This document shows positions 1-8,081 of a stretch of 64,000 nucleotides of DNA, piece by piece. The notes beneath the pieces are model-generated. The model was given only the letters and a program-made list of their open reading frames with translations. It did not search any database and was not told the DNA's origin. Both the position numbers and the translations under genes were made by a program. The stretch is taken from NCBI RefSeq assembly GCF_027497255.1, contig NZ_CP114903.1:3782001-3846000 (forward strand). Reading direction: 5' to 3'. The number at the start of each line of letters is the position of its first letter. The first letter of the stretch is position 1. The DNA comes from Micromonospora sp. WMMD882. Lineage in GTDB: Bacteria > Actinomycetota > Actinomycetes > Mycobacteriales > Micromonosporaceae.

Positions 1-1
1 C

Positions 2-133
2 GAGGTGGGCGGTCAGGAACACCTCGTCGCGCATTACGAGCTCACCGCAGAACGGGTCGTGAGGGTGGTCCGCACCGCTCTCGACACGGCGGCCCGACCC
101 GGCAACACCGACCAGAAGGAGCCCGTACCGTGA
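2..133 (+). CDS. 3' end of an unidentified gene upstream of lysW
   Basis: An open frame enters from the left edge and ends at the TGA at 131-133, giving about 43 residues. The stop overlaps the GTG start of the LysW gene in a GTGA junction, the usual sign of translational coupling, so this is probably the preceding gene of the same operon. The tail contains a helical stretch (ELTAERVVRVVRTAL) like the end of many enzymes, but too little is present to name the family. In LysW pathways the neighbour is often a LysX-type ligase, kinase or aminotransferase, which remains a guess here. Confidence 0.55.
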   Translation, partial: EVGGQEHLVAHYELTAERVVRVVRTALDTAARPGNTDQKEPVP

Positions 134-312
134 CCACGACCACCACCGCGCACGCCTGCCCCGAGTGCGAGGGTCCGATCCACGTCCCCGACTCCGCCCG
201 GCTCAGCGAGATCCTGGAGTGCGGGGACTGCCGCAGCGAGCTGGAGATCGTGGCGCTGGGCCCCGCCGTCCTCGCCCTCGCCCCGGAGATCGAGGAGGAC
301 TGGGGCGAGTAG
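130..312 (+). CDS. lysW: LysW-type amino-group carrier protein
   Basis: A 60-residue acidic protein starting at GTG 130. It has two cysteine pairs (CPEC near residue 10 and CGDC near residue 34) that would form a zinc ribbon, and ends in the diagnostic EDWGE tail, whose terminal glutamate carries the substrate through an isopeptide bond in the LysW family. In lysine/arginine biosynthesis of Thermus and archaea, and in some Streptomyces secondary pathways such as vazabitide A, LysW protects the alpha-amino group of glutamate-type intermediates. Actinobacteria make lysine by the DAP route, so a specialised-metabolite role is more likely. The stop is followed by about 257 bp without a gene before the MFS gene. 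Confidence 0.93.
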   Translation: MTTTTTAHACPECEGPIHVPDSARLSEILECGDCRSELEIVALGPAVLALAPEIEEDWGE

Positions 313-569
313 CCGTCCGCCGGTGGCCACCTGACGTCCCCCACCCGTGCCGGTGACCGCCGGCCCGACTGTCGGAAGAGGACGCCCGGCGCGGATCCGT
401 CGAGGTTCCGCCGGGCGCCCACGGCGATGCCGGGGCCGGTCCGCACGCCGTTGCGCGCCGGGCCGCCGGCCACCTACGGTCGTACGAGCACCACGTTCTG
501 TCGCCAGCAGTCACCGGATCCCTGCTGGTTCCGCCCGAGGGAACACGCCCGCACGAACGGCGAGGGACG

Positions 570-1826
570 ATGTCGCAGCCCACCACCCGCAACGCCGGCC
601 CCTCCGTCGAGGCGCCCGCGAAGAGATCCCTCGTCACCGCGCTGCACGACCGGACGATGCGCGTTCCGCTGCTCTGGAGCGTCGTCGGCCGGCTGCCGCT
701 CTACCTGGTCGGTATCGCCCTGGTGGTCTCCACCGCCTCGCGCGACGCGAACTACCTCTCGGCCGGCCTGCTGCTCGCCGGCTACACCCTGGGCATCGCG
801 GTCGTGGCGCCGTTCGTCGCCCGCCGCGTCGACAGGTACGGGCAGCCGCCGGTGCTCCTCGTCACCGGTGTCACCTATCCCCTGGCCCTGACCGGCTTCG
901 TGTACGCCGACCACGCGCCGCTGGCCACCCAGTTGGCGTGCATCGTCGTCGCGGGCGCCGCGAACCCGCCCATCAGCGGCTGCATCCGGTCCCTCTGGAG
1001 GGCCTCGGGAAGCAGCCTGGAGCAGGTGGGTCTGTCCATCGAGGCGGTGCTGGGCGAGGTCTTCCGGATCAGCGGTCCGCTCCTGCTCAGCGTGCTGCTG
1101 TTCTGGGCCGACGCGGCCACGGCTCTCGTCGTCGGTGGTCTGCTCGCCGGCGCGGGCGCGATCGGCTTCGCGACGACCGGGGCCGCCCGGTCGACCCGGA
1201 CGCCGCAGGCCCGGCACGCCGACAGCGACAGACGCGACCGACTCGGCGCGTTCCGTTCCGCGGGCCTGGTCCGGCTGCTGGCCGTGCTGGTCAGCTTCGG
1301 CGTCGCGTTGGGGATCTACAACGTCGCGGTGCCGGCCTTCGTCCAGGATCACGGCGCCGACCAGGACGTCGGTCTCATCTTCGGCGTGTGGGGGGTCGGC
1401 GGGATCATCGGCGGGCTCTGGTACGGCCGGCACACGCTCCGCCGGTCCACGGAGGCCGCCTTCGCCACCGGCACGCTCGCCATGTGCGCGTGCACCGCGC
1501 TGGTCACGCTCGCCTGGGACAACTGGTCGCTCGGCGTGGTCCTCCTCCTGCTCGGCGCGGTGACGGCCCCCGTGACGGTGATCTCCTACCAGCTCGTCTC
1601 CCGTACCGCCCGCACGGGATACGTCACCGAGGCTTTCACCTGGGCCATCACCGTCAGCCTCGGCGGCTCGGCGCTCGGCTCCCAGATCGGGGGTCTGGTG
1701 CTGGACGCCTTCGGCACCGGGGCGGCCTTCGTCGGGGTGGCCGTCGTCATGCTGCTGGTCGCGACGGGTGTGTACGTCGTGCGGCACCGGCTCGCGGAGC
1801 CCGCGGCCACCGCTTCGACCGGGTGA
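570..1826 (+). CDS. MFS transporter, probable exporter of the cluster product
   Basis: A 418-residue integral membrane protein with about 12 hydrophobic segments and a central polar loop (about residues 205-225, rich in Arg/Asp), the size and arrangement of a drug/H+ antiporter-type MFS protein. The ATG has a GAGGGA ribosome-binding site about 7 nt upstream. The gene lies between lysW and the ATP-grasp gene, so export or self-resistance for the metabolite is likely, by context only. Substrate cannot be read from the sequence. Confidence 0.8.
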   Translation: MSQPTTRNAGPSVEAPAKRSLVTALHDRTMRVPLLWSVVGRLPLYLVGIALVVSTASRDANYLSAGLLLAGYTLGIAVVAPFVARRVDRYGQPPVLLVTGVTYPLALTGFVYADHAPLATQLACIVVAGAANPPISGCIRSLWRASGSSLEQVGLSIEAVLGEVFRISGPLLLSVLLFWADAATALVVGGLLAGAGAIGFATTGAARSTRTPQARHADSDRRDRLGAFRSAGLVRLLAVLVSFGVALGIYNVAVPAFVQDHGADQDVGLIFGVWGVGGIIGGLWYGRHTLRRSTEAAFATGTLAMCACTALVTLAWDNWSLGVVLLLLGAVTAPVTVISYQLVSRTARTGYVTEAFTWAITVSLGGSALGSQIGGLVLDAFGTGAAFVGVAVVMLLVATGVYVVRHRLAEPAATASTG

Positions 1827-1835
1827 CCGGCGGTC

Positions 1836-1917
1836 AGGCTCTGTGTCGAAGTCCCTGGCCGGCCTACGGCGGGCCCAGACGACGGCCGACGGCGTCGCGA
1901 ATTTCGACACAGGGTCT
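1836..1917. repeat. MITE-like inverted-repeat element in the 1827-2139 gap
   Basis: Ten bases CTGTGTCGAA at 1841-1850 recur exactly inverted as TTCGACACAG at 1903-1912, with partial extension outwards, enclosing about 52 bp with no coding potential. This resembles the two ends of a small non-autonomous transposon or an IS remnant. The rest of the 313-bp gap before the ATP-grasp gene holds no recognisable gene; it presumably contains that gene's promoter. Confidence 0.45.
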
Positions 1918-2139
1918 AATCGTGCGGTTTACTCCGGGGCGTCCCGCCTGTGCCACAATCAAGCAGTCCGATTTGCTGTCGCAATCGTTTCCGGCGCACG
2001 GGGGAACCCGGTTTCGCGTCCCCGGGAAACCCATTCCCGCAATCGGGCCGGCCACCGGGCTCCTCGGTGACCAGGTATCGAGCGCACCCGGCGCGCCGGC
2101 GCCGCCCGCGAACTCCGAGCGTCTTCGAGGTGACTGACG

Positions 2140-3411
2140 ATGTCAACGATTTCTCCCGCGCGGACCATGCGGGTGGCGCTGGTCGACGCCCACGCGACCG
2201 GGCACCAGCTACTGCCCGCGCTGCACCGGCACGGCGTGGAGTGCGTGCACGTCCGGTCGCCGCAGCCGGACATCCATCAGATCAAGTCCCCGTTTCCGGA
2301 GGGCTTCGTCGACGACATCCGCCACGAGGGTGACGTCGCGGCCACCGCCGCCCTGCTGCGGGAGCAGGGGGTCAGCCGGGTGCTCCCCGGCACGGAGTCG
2401 GGCGTCCTGCTCGCCGACCAGCTCTCCGCCGAGCTCGGCACGCCCGGCAACGGCATGACCCGACCGGCCTCCCGCCGCGACAAGCACGAGATGGTCGTCG
2501 CCCTGCGGGACGCCGGACTTGCGCACGCGGCCTCCCTCCTCTCGTCCGACGCCGAGGAGATCGTCGAATGGGCCGGGGCGAACACCGGCTACCCGGTCGT
2601 CCTGAAGCCGGTGGCCAGCTCGGCCCGCGACCACGTGGTGGTGTGCACGTCCCCCGAGCAGGTGCGCGCCGTCCACAGGAAGATCATGAGCAGCACCGAT
2701 CGTGAGGGGAAGACCAACTCCGCGGTGCTCGCCCAGCAGTTCCTGGCCGGGGACGAGTACTTCGTCAACGCGGTCAGCCGGGACGGCAGGCACCACACCG
2801 TCGAGATCTGGCGCTACCACAAGCGCCGCGTCGCGGGTGAGCACACCATCCACGACTACACCGAGCCGCTGCCGCCCGACGACCCCAGGGCCGCGACGCT
2901 GGAGGCGTACGCCCACCGGGTGCTCGACGTGCTGGAGATCCGCAACAGCGCCAGCCATGCCGAGATCATCCTGACCGCCCGGGGGCCGGTGCTGGTCGAG
3001 TGCGCCGCGCGCACGGGTGGCGGCGTGATACCGAAGATCCTGGCTCAGGCGCTGGCCGCCAACCAGGTCGACCTGCTCGCCCTGTCGGTCGCCGAGCCGG
3101 ACGAGTTCGACCGTCTGCCCACCAGCGTGTACCGGCTGCTGAGGCACATCCGTTTCGTGAACCTGATCAACCTGGACGAGCACGGCGTGGCCCCGTCCGA
3201 CGAGGCGATGGCCGGCATCCGCGCGCTGCCGTCGTACGCGCACGCCGTTTTGTTCCACCCGGCGGGGCGCCCGCTGGCGCGGACGGTCGATTTCGCGACC
3301 CAGCCGGGGTACGTGTTCCTGATCTCGGACGATGCGGAACAGCTTCACGCCGATTACGAAAAGCTACGGGAGATCGAACGCGATCTTTACGTTGATGCCT
3401 CGGGCAACTGA
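2140..3411 (+). CDS. ATP-grasp ligase (carboxylate-amine ligase type)
   Basis: A 423-residue soluble protein of the ATP-grasp superfamily. The N-terminal part is a pre-ATP-grasp fold (MRVALVDAHATGHQLLPAL). The central region has GYPVVLKPVASSARDHV, the ATP-binding lysine strand, and the C-terminal part has VLVECAARTGGG, the Mg-ATP Glu/Asn-type motif. This pattern is typical of BacD-like L-amino acid ligases and related amide-forming enzymes that make an acyl-phosphate and couple it to an amine. A GAGG Shine-Dalgarno lies about 9 nt before ATG 2140. Near lysW it could be a LysX-like ligase, though it looks closer to BacD-type ligases than to LysX. Substrate unknown. Confidence 0.85.
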   Translation: MSTISPARTMRVALVDAHATGHQLLPALHRHGVECVHVRSPQPDIHQIKSPFPEGFVDDIRHEGDVAATAALLREQGVSRVLPGTESGVLLADQLSAELGTPGNGMTRPASRRDKHEMVVALRDAGLAHAASLLSSDAEEIVEWAGANTGYPVVLKPVASSARDHVVVCTSPEQVRAVHRKIMSSTDREGKTNSAVLAQQFLAGDEYFVNAVSRDGRHHTVEIWRYHKRRVAGEHTIHDYTEPLPPDDPRAATLEAYAHRVLDVLEIRNSASHAEIILTARGPVLVECAARTGGGVIPKILAQALAANQVDLLALSVAEPDEFDRLPTSVYRLLRHIRFVNLINLDEHGVAPSDEAMAGIRALPSYAHAVLFHPAGRPLARTVDFATQPGYVFLISDDAEQLHADYEKLREIERDLYVDASGN

Positions 3412-3715
3412 TCGGACGGCCGGTCGGGCGGGCCGTCGACTTTGCGCGGAGCGCGGGCCGACGCCGGGGTTCCCGATACCGCGCGCCCGGCCCACGCCCC
3501 CCGGTCGCCCCGGCCGCCCTCGGGACGCCGGACGAGCGGACGTCGGCCGGGCCGGCCGACTGTCGCGCTGGTAGCGCGTCGAACTCGGCCCGCCTTCGAC
3601 GATCTGTGATCACCGTCGGGCCCGGTCGCGCCGGACGGCCACCGCAGACTGACGCCTACGGATGGCCTTATCGCCATTCCGGGCACAAATCGTGCAGTCA
3701 GCGCTAATCAAAGGG

Positions 3716-3746
3716 TTGCTGAAACATGGGCGTCGGCTGATAAACT
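3716..3746 (+). promoter_or_regulatory. Candidate promoter for the LuxR-type regulator
   Basis: In the 359-bp gap 3412-3770, TTGCTG at 3716-3721 is followed after 17 bp by GATAAA at 3739-3744 (TAAACT at 3741-3746 also fits a -10). It is a locally AT-rich patch 25 bp before ATG 3771, which has GGGGAGG upstream. The rest of the gap is GC-rich without a visible gene. Confidence 0.4.
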
Positions 3747-3770
3747 GGCTATTCCACGGGGAGGTCTGCG

Positions 3771-4739
3771 ATGCTCGCATGGCTAGGGATAGATGGTCTC
3801 TCGGAGGCCGTATACCGGGCCATGCTGATCGACCGCACCACCGACGTGCAGCAGCTCGCGCTCCGACTCGGCGTCACCGAGAAACAGATTCGCCAGGCGT
3901 TGGACCAACTCGCCGACCTGTCGCTGCTCACGAGCGACGAATCCGGATCACCGAAAGCCGTCGGCCCCTCGATCGGGTTGACCGCGTTGCTCGCGCAGGC
4001 CGAGCAGGAGGTGCGGGAACGCCAGCAGCAGATCGCGGCGACCCACGAGGCGATCGCCGTGATCGCCCTGGAGCGGGAGCGGCAGGCGCAGCGCGAGACG
4101 TCCACGCGGCTCGAGGGCCTCGACGCCGTACGGGCCCGCATCGAGCAGCTCAGCCGCAGCGTCCACACCGAATGCGTCTCCCTGAACCCACGCAACGCGC
4201 AGACCCCCGACGCGAAGTCGGCCAGCACCCCGTTGAACCAGGCGATGCTGAGTCGCGGCGTCGAGCTGCGCTCGGTCTACCAGGAGAGCTACCGCAACGA
4301 TCCGGCGCTGGTGACCCACGCCCGCTGGTTGACCAGCCTCGGCGCCATGTTGCGGACGGCCTCCACCATTCCCCTGCTGGCCATCGTGTACGACCGCGAG
4401 GTCGCGCTGCTGCCGCTCGACCCGCACGACACCAGTCTCGGCGCCGTCGAGGTGCGCAGTCCGGGGATAGTGGCCGCGGTCCGGGCCCTCTTCGAGCAGA
4501 TCTGGGCCAGCGCCATGCCCTTCGGCGAGCCGCTGCCCGTCGACGGCGACGGCCTGAACCCGCAGGGCAAGCAACTGCTGCTGATGCTGGCCGAGGGGTA
4601 CACCGACGAGATGGCCGCCCGCAAACTGGGCGTCTCGCTACGGACGGTACGCCGGATGGTCGCCGACCTGATGGAGCGGCTCGACGCGCGCAGTCGTTTC
4701 CAGGCGGGGCTGGCAGCGGGTCGTCGCGGTTGGGTCTGA
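3771..4739 (+). CDS. LuxR-family transcriptional regulator with TrmB-like N-terminus
   Basis: A 322-residue regulator. Residues about 1-60 form a winged-helix domain (VQQLALRLGVTEKQIRQALDQL), followed by a charged coiled coil at about 75-125, a middle sensor-like region, and a C-terminal LuxR helix-turn-helix (KQLLLMLAEGYTDEMAARKLGVSLRTVRRM, in two overlapping helices). This domain order is common in actinobacterial cluster-linked regulators. It ends 10 bp from the convergent crotonase gene. It probably controls the surrounding biosynthetic genes; no ligand-binding residues are recognised. Confidence 0.85.
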   Translation: MLAWLGIDGLSEAVYRAMLIDRTTDVQQLALRLGVTEKQIRQALDQLADLSLLTSDESGSPKAVGPSIGLTALLAQAEQEVRERQQQIAATHEAIAVIALERERQAQRETSTRLEGLDAVRARIEQLSRSVHTECVSLNPRNAQTPDAKSASTPLNQAMLSRGVELRSVYQESYRNDPALVTHARWLTSLGAMLRTASTIPLLAIVYDREVALLPLDPHDTSLGAVEVRSPGIVAAVRALFEQIWASAMPFGEPLPVDGDGLNPQGKQLLLMLAEGYTDEMAARKLGVSLRTVRRMVADLMERLDARSRFQAGLAAGRRGWV

Positions 4740-4749
4740 GGGGTCGGGG

Positions 4750-5529
4750 TCAACGGCCGACGTAGGTCGTGCGGTGCTCCGGCCCGTCCGAGAGGAACGC
4801 CGCGACGGCGGCCCGGTGGTCCTCGGTGCGCACGAGTCGCGCCGCGACCTCCGGCAGCACCGCGTCGGCGGCCGGAACCCCACCGTCGAGGTACGCGCGC
4901 ACGATCCGCTTGGTCGCCGTGTGCGCCACGCTCGGTCCGCTGGCCAGCCGCTCCGCGTAGGCACGCGCGGCCCCGTGGAACCCGGCCGGATCGAACAACG
5001 CGTTGACGACCCCCCACTCGGCGAGGGTCGACGCGCGGTACAACGCGCCGGTCATCACGAGCTCCCGGGCCCGCGCCGGCCCGGCACGCTCGGCCAGCCG
5101 CTGGGTGCCGCCCATCGACGGGGTGAAGGCGACCCTGCGCTCGACGAGGCCGAACCTCGCCGACGGCGTCGCGACGATCAGGTCGCAGGCGAGGGCCAGT
5201 TCGAACGCGGCGGTCAGGGTCAGCGAGTGCGCGGCGAACACGGTGGGACAGGGCAGCGCCTCCACCGCCTGGCTGATCCGCAGTTGTCGCGCCCAGAACG
5301 ACTCCGCTTCGGCCGGGTCGGTGTCGGCGAAGACCCGCACGTCGACGCCCGCGCTGACCACCCGCCCGTCCGCCCTGATCAGCAGCGCCCGCGGCGGATC
5401 GTCGGACAACCGCGCGACCTCCGCCTCCCAGGCGTCCCACATCGCGAGGTCGAACAGATTCAGCGGCGGGCTGTCCATGGTGAGGATCGCGAGCGGACCG
5501 TCGTGGGCCAGTCGCAGCGGCGGGCTCAT
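4750..5529 (-). CDS. Enoyl-CoA hydratase/isomerase (crotonase) family enzyme
   Basis: A 259-residue crotonase-fold protein. The oxyanion-hole motif SAGVDV is near residue 60. Both glutamates used by hydratases are present, E110 in FELALACD and E130 in FGLVERR, followed by the usual MGGTQRLAERAG. It therefore probably hydrates or dehydrates an acyl thioester and could act as the dehydratase of the ACP/KS set. The ATG (5527-5529) overlaps the KS stop as ATGA, so it is translationally coupled and is the last gene of the operon. Substrate chain unknown. Confidence 0.88.
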   Translation of the reverse strand: MSPPLRLAHDGPLAILTMDSPPLNLFDLAMWDAWEAEVARLSDDPPRALLIRADGRVVSAGVDVRVFADTDPAEAESFWARQLRISQAVEALPCPTVFAAHSLTLTAAFELALACDLIVATPSARFGLVERRVAFTPSMGGTQRLAERAGPARARELVMTGALYRASTLAEWGVVNALFDPAGFHGAARAYAERLASGPSVAHTATKRIVRAYLDGGVPAADAVLPEVAARLVRTEDHRAAVAAFLSDGPEHRTTYVGR

Positions 5530-6716
5530 GCCACGTTCCGGAAGACGCTTATCGCGTTGTTGCCCCCGAAGCCGAACGCGTTGTTCTGCACGTGCCGCAG
5601 CCGGGGCATCGCCAGCGGGGCGCCGGTGACCAGGTTGAGGCCGCCCTCGACCTCGGCGGCGTCCACGGCGGTCGGTGGCACCAGCCGGTGCCGCATCGTC
5701 AGGCAGGCCGCCACCGCGCCGGCCGCGCCGGCCGCGCCCATCAGGTGCCCGACCGTGCCCTTGATCGCGGTGACGGCCGCCCGCGGATAGTTCTCGGCGA
5801 TGATGCCGCCCTCGACGGAGTCGTTGGCCCGGCTGCCGGTGCCGTGCGCGAAGATCACGTCGACGTCGTCCGCGGTGATCCCGGCTTCGGCGAGCGCGCC
5901 GAGGTGGCACGCCTCGACGCCGTCGCGGTCAGGGGCCGTGGGGTGGTTCGCGTCGTTGGTGATCGCCGTCGCGAGGATCTCGGCGTACGGCCGCTGCCCG
6001 GGTCGCAGGGCCTCCTCGGTCTGCAACACCAGGATGCCGGCGCCCTCCGACGGCGTCACGTACCGTCGGTCGACCGAGAACGGCCTGCACCGCGTCGCGC
6101 CGATGGCCTGCAACGAGCTGAACCCGATGATGTTCTTCTGGGAGTACGGATCGCAGCCGCCGACCACGGCGGTCCCGGCGACGCCGCTGCGCAGCATCTC
6201 CATCGCGCAGGACACCGCGACGTTCGCCGAGGCGCAGGTGCTCTGCGTCGTGAACGCCGGCCCCCGCGCCCCGACGGCCATCGCGACCCCCTCCGTGATG
6301 GAGTAGCTGGAGAATCCGCCCGTCTCGGTGACGCCCCGACGACCGCCGACGAGGTCTTCGAGCGCGTCGGCCTGGCCATCACTGCTGCCGACGCACACGA
6401 TGGCGTCGCGCAGGGCGTCGTCGCCACGGTCCAGGCCCGCGTCGCGGAGCGCTTCGAGCGCCGCGTACTCGGCGAACAACGACGCGGCCCGCGGCCGGGC
6501 CCGCGTCTGCTCGCCCACCTGCGCGAGCGCGGTCTCCCGTGCCTCCGGGGGGACCCGGCCCCCGAGCGCGCCCGGCTTCATGCCCGCGTACAGCGGGTCC
6601 AGCTCGGTGAACCGGATCCGGGCCGCGCACAGGTCGTCCCAGAACGGGGCGGCGCCGGCGCCGGCTGGTGAGATCATCCCCAGGCCGGTGACGAAGATTC
6701 GGGTCGACCTACCCAC
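5526..6716 (-). CDS. Beta-ketoacyl-ACP synthase (KAS II / type II PKS KS-like)
   Basis: A 396-residue condensing enzyme with the complete Cys-His-His triad: C161 in STCASANVA, H291 in HGTGS, and H324 in GTVGHLMGAAGA. It begins with the FabF-like VTGLGMISP and ends with NNAFGFGGNNA. It should perform decarboxylative Claisen condensation on the ACP encoded two genes upstream. It starts at GTG 6716 with a GGAGG ribosome-binding site, overlaps the short KS-like gene by 8 bp and the crotonase by 4 bp. The overlaps and the partner KS-like protein suggest a heterodimeric KS pair rather than primary fatty-acid synthesis. Confidence 0.92.
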   Translation of the reverse strand: MGRSTRIFVTGLGMISPAGAGAAPFWDDLCAARIRFTELDPLYAGMKPGALGGRVPPEARETALAQVGEQTRARPRAASLFAEYAALEALRDAGLDRGDDALRDAIVCVGSSDGQADALEDLVGGRRGVTETGGFSSYSITEGVAMAVGARGPAFTTQSTCASANVAVSCAMEMLRSGVAGTAVVGGCDPYSQKNIIGFSSLQAIGATRCRPFSVDRRYVTPSEGAGILVLQTEEALRPGQRPYAEILATAITNDANHPTAPDRDGVEACHLGALAEAGITADDVDVIFAHGTGSRANDSVEGGIIAENYPRAAVTAIKGTVGHLMGAAGAAGAVAACLTMRHRLVPPTAVDAAEVEGGLNLVTGAPLAMPRLRHVQNNAFGFGGNNAISVFRNVA

Positions 6717-7524
6717 CGTGACCTCCGTTGCGTGCTGCGTCGACGTGCTGCCGGGTGACGGTCAACGCGCCCCGGCGGGCGAGCGGGCCCCGGCAGGTGA
6801 GCACGGCCCGCTCACCCACCTCCAGCGTCTGGGCCAGGTGCAGGAACTCGGCGGTGACGAACGCGCCGTTGCGGTCGCGGGACCGGTGCGGCCCCACCTG
6901 ACCGCCGGGCGCCGCGGCCGGATCCCGGTCGGCGGTGAAGTCGAACTCCGCCCGGAACTCACCACCCCTGACGAACGTCGCGTGCGTCAACCCCGACCGG
7001 CACCGCAGGTCGTGGGATTCGCGCCGGGCGTCGAGCAGGGCTTCGGCGGAGTAGACGTCGCCGACGAGCACCTTGCTCGTCGACGACCGGCCGCTGGCGA
7101 GCGCGAACAGCGCCTGCCAGATCGCGATCACCGGGGTGAGCAGTCCGGCGTTGAGCGTCAGGTTCCGGCCGGTGGCGCCGATGCCGATGTTCACGAAAGC
7201 GGAGGCGGAGCTCGAAGTCGCGTTCGGGAAACGCTTGGCGGACAGCATCCGGCCCTCGGATTCCGCGTCGAGCTGTAGGCGGGCCAGTGCCTCGGTGTTG
7301 CCGTACTCGGTGCCGATCACCACGGTGTCGTCGGTGCGCGCCTGCGGCGCGTCGTCGTGGCTGTGGGCGAGGTAGAGGCACAGACGGGTGAAGGAGTCGC
7401 GGAACTGGTCACCTGTGGCGCCGATGACCGCGGCCAGATCCGATGGAGGGTCGGCCAGCTCTCCCGGCTCTTCCTCTGGTTGCTGTCCGCACAGCGCGAC
7501 CCGGCGGAGACTGAACTCGAACAC
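6709..7524 (-). CDS. Short ketosynthase-like protein lacking the active-site cysteine
   Basis: A 271-residue protein resembling only the N-terminal half of a ketosynthase. The segment TLNAGLLTPVIAIWQAL sits where KS proteins have the nucleophile motif, but no cysteine is there, and there is no counterpart of the HGTG and GHLMGA histidines. The length and layout recall the short chain-length-factor-type proteins (Ketoacyl-synt_2) of aryl-polyene clusters. It probably dimerises with the downstream KS. The GTG start at 7524 has GGAG 6 nt upstream; the C-terminal 80 residues have no obvious KS similarity. Function as a chain-length factor is inference. Confidence 0.7.
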   Translation of the reverse strand: MFEFSLRRVALCGQQPEEEPGELADPPSDLAAVIGATGDQFRDSFTRLCLYLAHSHDDAPQARTDDTVVIGTEYGNTEALARLQLDAESEGRMLSAKRFPNATSSSASAFVNIGIGATGRNLTLNAGLLTPVIAIWQALFALASGRSSTSKVLVGDVYSAEALLDARRESHDLRCRSGLTHATFVRGGEFRAEFDFTADRDPAAAPGGQVGPHRSRDRNGAFVTAEFLHLAQTLEVGERAVLTCRGPLARRGALTVTRQHVDAARNGGHGG

Positions 7525-7560
7525 GCGGCGCTCCGTTGAGTCAGGATACGGGTGGGGGCC

Positions 7561-7815
7561 TCAGGAGACCGGGCTCGCGGTCAGCTCGCGAACGTGACGT
7601 TGCAGGTCGGCGACGGTGGCGAAACTGCCGACCGATTCCTCGCGGATGGCGATGTCGAGCTTCGCCTCCAGGTGCACCACCAGGTCCATCATTCCCAGGG
7701 AGTCGATGCCGAGATCGGTTCTGAGGTTCTGCTCGCCGGAGATCTCGAAGGACTCCGGCAATTCGGCGACCTCCTTGAGGATTCCGTCGATCTGCTGGTC
7801 GAGAACGTCGGACAT
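7561..7815 (-). CDS. Acyl carrier protein
   Basis: An 84-residue acidic helical protein with the phosphopantetheine site GIDSLGMMD, serine 39. The ATG at 7815 has GAGAGGAG upstream, which decides this start over an upstream in-frame extension. It is the first gene of the minus-strand operon ACP, KS-like, KS, crotonase and would carry the growing acyl chain. It is a discrete type II ACP unlike the LysW carrier, so the locus has two different carrier proteins. Confidence 0.93.
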   Translation of the reverse strand: MSDVLDQQIDGILKEVAELPESFEISGEQNLRTDLGIDSLGMMDLVVHLEAKLDIAIREESVGSFATVADLQRHVRELTASPVS

Positions 7816-7883
7816 CGTCTCTCCTCTCGTTGGGTGGCGTGACTGGACCTGCGTCGAGTCTGGCATGGTGGGGAATTTCGCGC

Positions 7884-7902
7884 AGTAACCGAGAGGGTTA
7901 CT
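7884..7902. promoter_or_regulatory. Palindromic operator candidate between ACP operon and hydrolase
   Basis: AGTAACC and GGTTACT form a perfect 7-bp inverted repeat with a 5-bp spacer, in the 266-bp divergent region between the ACP and hydrolase starts. A regulator binding here could control both directions. No cognate regulator is identified. Confidence 0.45.
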
Positions 7903-8081
7903 CACGGAGCGGACGGTCACCGCGACGCGTCGGAACCGGCAAGCGGGACGCTGACGCCCGTGCCGTCGGGGCGACCTTATCGTCCTTTTGTGGCGCGACC
8001 GGGTCCGGCGCTTTTCCGATGCCGCGATTCCCCATTCTCGAAGGCGCTCGTCCGTTGCTGAAGAAAACGTGAGGAGAGCAC

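Noticed and set aside
2140..3411. LysX or D-Ala-D-Ala ligase
   Set aside because: The signature VECAARTGGG and total length fit carboxylate-amine (BacD-like) ligases better than LysX; the Ddl-type motif set was not recognised.
5526..7815. A housekeeping fabF/acpP operon
   Set aside because: The short inactive KS-like partner, the crotonase, and the neighbouring regulator and MFS genes point to specialised metabolism; fabD, fabG and fabH are not here.
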